From Mercenaria mercenaria (taxonomy: Eukaryota; Mollusca; Bivalvia; Venerida; Veneridae), in assembly GCF_021730395.1 (NCBI RefSeq), contig NC_069362.1:35482501-35546500 (forward strand): a stretch of DNA of 64,000 nt. The letters are read 5' to 3'. The notes below the pieces were generated by a model that did not search any database, was not told where the DNA came from, and was given only the letters and a program-made list of their open reading frames with translations. How positions within the stretch are numbered: position 1 is the first letter of the stretch; every line of letters starts with the position of its first letter. A program made the translations under genes and the position numbers. Below are positions 60,613 to 64,000 of this stretch, piece after piece.

Positions 60613-60760
60613 TTGTTTCAGTATAGCAAAATAATGGACGATGTCTGTTCAGATAATCCTTGGTTCGACGATGAATGCAATTCCAAAAGAAAGCAATTTT
60701 ATGCCAGTCTAAATAAGTTTAGATGCAACCGAAATGAAAATAACAGAATAAATTTATTTA
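60613..60760 (+). pseudogene. LINE ORF2 linker fragment between endonuclease and RT
   Basis: NPWFDDECNSKRKQFYASLN followed by KFRCNRNENNR matches the PWF..EC..KR..FY.ALN..R segment that joins endonuclease and reverse transcriptase in many LINEs. It is in the orientation opposite to 59163-59460. Only about 45 residues remain. Confidence 0.6.
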
Positions 60761-60810
60761 CCGCATGGCCCCTTTGTTTTGACAATTGTTATTCTGCGTA
60801 TCAACCCGAA

Positions 60811-60848
60811 AAGCACACGAGCGCAGGTACCAATCTGCGCTCGTGCTT
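60811..60848. repeat. Short GC-rich hairpin
   Basis: AAGCACACGAGCGCAG pairs with CTGCGCTCGTGCTT around an eight-base loop. It resembles a terminator in shape, but in this eukaryotic setting it is more likely a repeat end. Confidence 0.5.
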
Positions 60849-61079
60849 TGCAAGCGACGTATACGCAATACATGTATACAAAATCAAAATTGTTGCTCCC
60901 AAGTAAATACTTTGATAATATGCTAAAGCATTCTTTAATGATTTCCCGGTCATTGAAATACAAATAAGTAGAGAAAATGGTCTGAATGCAGAGATGCATT
61001 GACGAAAAAAAGTGTTTGAAATTTACTACTCTTTATTAGTTCCCTACTGGTTGAAAATCAGTTTCAGGAGCTATAGGAA

Positions 61080-61620
61080 TGCTCTTTTCCGTCCGTTCGT
61101 CCGTCCGTCATTCCGTCCATCCGCAATTTCATGTCCGTTCCACAACTCTGTCATTCATCAAGGGATTTCAATATTACTGGGTACAAAAGTTCTCATAATG
61201 AGACGACGTGTCATGCGCAAAACCCGGATCACTAGCTCCAAGTTCAATGTCACAGTTGGAGGTAAAGGTCAGCATGGCTTTTTTTCCCTGTCCCGTCCAT
61301 AACTCTGCCATCCATGAAGGGATTTTAGTACTACTTGGCACAAAGTTACCCCATAATAAGACGATATGTTTTGCGCAACTTTCAGATCCCTAGCTCGAAG
61401 ATCAAGGTCATACTTGGCAGTCAGATGTTAACATGGCATGAACAGGGTCTGTATCGTGTCCGGTCTAGAACTCTGTCATCCGTCAAGGGTTACAATATTA
61501 CTTGACATAAATGTTCTCCATGATGACGATGAATATTACGGGTTCTTCCAAAATAAAAAAATTACCCGAGGGGCTGTCTCAAAAACTTTACATGATCCTT
61601 AATTTGGCATCTTACTTGGT
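61080..61620 (+). mobile_element. Non-autonomous repeat with tandem core of about 170 bp
   Basis: A CCGTCCGTTCGTCCGTCCG run, then units marked by CCACAACTCTGTCATTCATC (61140), CCATAACTCTGCCATCCATG (61297) and TAGAACTCTGTCATCCGTC (61465). Part is shared with 11250-11500. It belongs to the same broad class as 42478-42880. Confidence 0.65.
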
Positions 61621-62319
61621 CATACATTGAGCGCACAATTTTTATCATTTTCCCGTTTATATCAAGTTTATACAGTTTACACCAAAGTGCATTTCTGTAT
61701 ATAGAATCAAAACACATACATATGTCTATAAACCCGCAATATTATGTTCACTTAACGAGTGTAATGCAAAAATTGAATCAACTGTATAATAGCCCTGTAG
61801 AATAGCCCTTCTTAAAACCGAACTGGGCATCAGAAATTACATTATTTCTGTCAGTCAGTTCGTACAGTCGTTTATTGGTCACTGAGCTAAATAATTGGGC
61901 TAATGTATTTATTGACGTAATACTCCTAGAACTGCCAACTGTCGTCTCCCTTTGTAATTACTAGTTTTGGCCTCTTTTGTCCCTTTTGATGACTTAGGCG
62001 TTTCACCTTTTCTGCTATTTTTTCGTTTTATTCTTATTGTTTTTGGCATAGTTTCATTACCATTCATAAGTACACGTGTTTACAATTTTGCTCTTATAAA
62101 ATTTAACACTTTATATCCAAGTACGCTCATAATATCCGAAAATGTCACCACAGTTTCATCTGACTTACACTACTTTACTCGACATTGACCTTCATTATAG
62201 CAGATTCGGTTTGACTTGAGTCTATGAAATATGCCAAACCTGTCACTCCACCTACCAGTTGTAGTATAATTAATTAATGTACTCTATTATTCCAAACGAC
62301 TAGAATATACAACTACATT

Positions 62320-62452
62320 CATATACAAGACAGCTCCGGCTTCCCATAACGCTCCGCCAGTGTCATAGATTTTGACCATATTGATTGCTTCTATATATAG
62401 ACACAGAACTCTGTACGGGGCGTGGTTATACAACACAAAATGGCCACAGTAA
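62320..62452 (+). promoter_or_regulatory. TATA cassette and first exon, copy 2
   Basis: CTATATATAGACACAGAA and GGGGCGTGGTTATACA are nearly identical to 12769-12818. The exon-like part is shortened and ends GGCCACA with donor GTAAGT. An ATG (ATGGCCACA) lies just before the donor in this copy only. Confidence 0.55.
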
Positions 62453-62912
62453 GTTAAAATATTTTAATACAGAATATTTATTTTAGTTAATCATAATGTT
62501 AGCAGAAAAATACAGTCTATTCGGGTATTTCGAATTGTAATCAGTGTAAATTGCTATCAACAGCTGATGACAATAAATAAATCTAGATCTACTACGACAG
62601 AAATTAGAAAACGTTTGTTTGTTTTTTTTGTCAGATTTAATTGTTTATTCACGTTTGACAATCATAGGTTATAATATATTTACAAATTGTAGATGTACAC
62701 GCGTTAAACAAAATATAGGTGAAAAAAGAATATTGACTCGAGATACTATGCACGGTCGGTTGAATTTTTTTGCTGTTTAATTATTTCGTCTCCGTTTTTT
62801 TTTTTTTTTTTTTGCCTCAGCAGTATAATCATTAGTCATTGTAAATTGTAAGCTCCAGAGAATAAGAAACTGAAGAAATGTTTTAAATTGCAGTAGGTTA
62901 GAGACATTTTAG

Positions 62913-63035
62913 TTCGTGACCAGAAATGTTTTTAGCATGTCCTTCATAAAACCAATAGACTCTTGTGGTCAGGATCCTCCACCCTCCTCCGCCCCTCCTC
63001 CGTTTCCAGTGCCAAAGATTATCAGCGTTTTTTGA
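62913..63035 (+). CDS. Candidate proline-rich exon, copy 2 (donor altered)
   Basis: Acceptor ATTTTAG at 62912, ATG at 62937. The frame reads MSFIKPIDSCGQ, then DPPPSSAPPPFPVPK, and stops at 63035. Compared with 14398-14512 it has one extra codon near the start, a short insertion near the end, and ATAAGT where copy 1 has GTAAGT, so the splice donor appears lost. It may be a decaying paralogue or may use another donor. Confidence 0.4.
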   Translation, partial: FVTRNVFSMSFIKPIDSCGQDPPPSSAPPPFPVPKIISVF

Positions 63036-63059
63036 AGTTCAGTGTTGAATAAGTTTGAA

Positions 63060-64000
63060 CAGTAATTAGTGGCAGATATCGTTAAAACTAAAAGACCATT
63101 TTAATAGGATGCTTTGCAGCATCTTAATTTTACCTTATTATGTATTAGAATTCATCTAACAGAGAAAACCTGAACAATTTAGAGAGCTAGAAAAGATGCC
63201 AACAGACTACATCCATAGGATACTTAGAACTGTCATTTGGAAATATTTGGCATCATGGCTTCACATCTGATATTGGTCAATTACTTTATTGATACCCAAC
63301 AAAAATAAACAAAAGTAAGACATGTACATTATTTCAGTCTTATTTAATACTGACAAATCTTAATATTATTTATTGTATACACCGAGTTCAGAATTTTTCA
63401 ACTTATGGAAAAAACGGGCATTTCTATTTTATTTTATTTGATTTTAAGTTAGGTCTTTTATTGTTATTTGTACCAATTGTAATGTAATGAAACTTACTTG
63501 TGCTGTTAAGTCTGCAAGTCGACTACCCCTATAAATTATTTGAAAATGCCATTTTCTACAAAAAAAACTGTTTAGGGACTTTTTGTCTGATTATTGTTTC
63601 TGGAATTAAAGTTTTATTTATTACTCTTAACAAGTATTGACATTGTTCTATATGTTGACATCATTCTTGTTTCTATTCTGTTCCATATAGATTCTAGTTG
63701 ATCCCATAAATTCTGCCTCATTTCTTTTTTATTCCTCTTAAATAGTCTCCATATTAACCCATTCATTTGAAAATGCATTGGAGTATGTCATTAGCTGGCC
63801 CGGACCATTCTACATGCGGCACATTGAATAGTGGTTTCTTTCAATGCTCTCTTCACGGTCTTACTGTTTAAATTTATAATTTTGTATGATTTGCACGATC
63901 GATAAAGTATTACTGAATAAGAGTCTGTCGGTAGAAATACCCGAAATAGCCGAATTTATTACGGTCATTATGCAAATTAAGCGTTATGTGATACCCATGA
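63060..64000. other. End of block II, no gene recognised
   Basis: From about 63570 it aligns with 16180-16595. No exon was found before the window ends. Confidence 0.45.

Larger units (their letters stand above)
56050..64000. repeat. Segmental duplication block II (runs off the window end)
   Basis: Counterpart of 9055-18010 but in the order array, d, a, b, c rather than a, b, c, array, d. The permuted order is what two adjacent units of a tandem repeat give. It carries different later insertions: MITE 56766-57000, Harbinger 57855-59162 and LINE pieces 59163-60760. Confidence 0.75.

Overview
This is a eukaryotic, AT-rich, gene-poor window that reads like a bivalve mollusc genome, probably a clam. 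The basis is spliced host exons with GT-AG introns, several tRNA-headed SINEs with clear target-site duplications, palindromic MITEs of types I recall from clams, elements with tandem-repeat cores, and a degraded L1/Tx1-type LINE. The species call is inference; no rRNA, genuine tRNA gene, CRISPR array or bacterial operon is visible.

The one host gene I can reconstruct is a phospholipid scramblase on the + strand. Its C-terminal two thirds lie in seven exons between 38710 and 45811. They end with a Ca2+-binding-like DADTFRVEFPLD segment, a C-terminal hydrophobic helix and a stop codon. The N-terminal exon(s) were not found. The third recognised exon has seeded a 15-copy, 47-48 bp minisatellite that carries its 3' end and splice donor into the next intron.

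Layout. 1-5650: tandem duplication of a short first-exon-like cassette. 6393-8080: a long repeat plus a fragment of a high-copy uncharacterised gene. 9055-18010: a duplicated block with a TATA/first-exon cassette, a proline-rich small exon and a 59 bp minisatellite. 18474-25223: recombinase fragment, tandem and inverted repeats, a SINE and a TIR element. 25224-30590: diverged repeats, a third copy of the TATA/first-exon cassette and two SINEs. 30590-38150: a 'GTCAGTTCTGCAT' minisatellite interrupted by a fossil long-inverted-repeat element that carries the high-copy gene. 38303-45811: scramblase gene. 46330-56470: the 59 bp minisatellite split by a 9 kb LINE, which itself hosts another element. 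56480-64000: second copy of the 9-18 kb block, in permuted order, with a Harbinger remnant and LINE pieces.

The three TATA cassettes flank and precede the scramblase locus, and the repeated blocks lie on either side of it. This suggests a locus that grew by tandem duplication of a gene plus promoter unit; whether the flanking copies are scramblase paralogues is inference.
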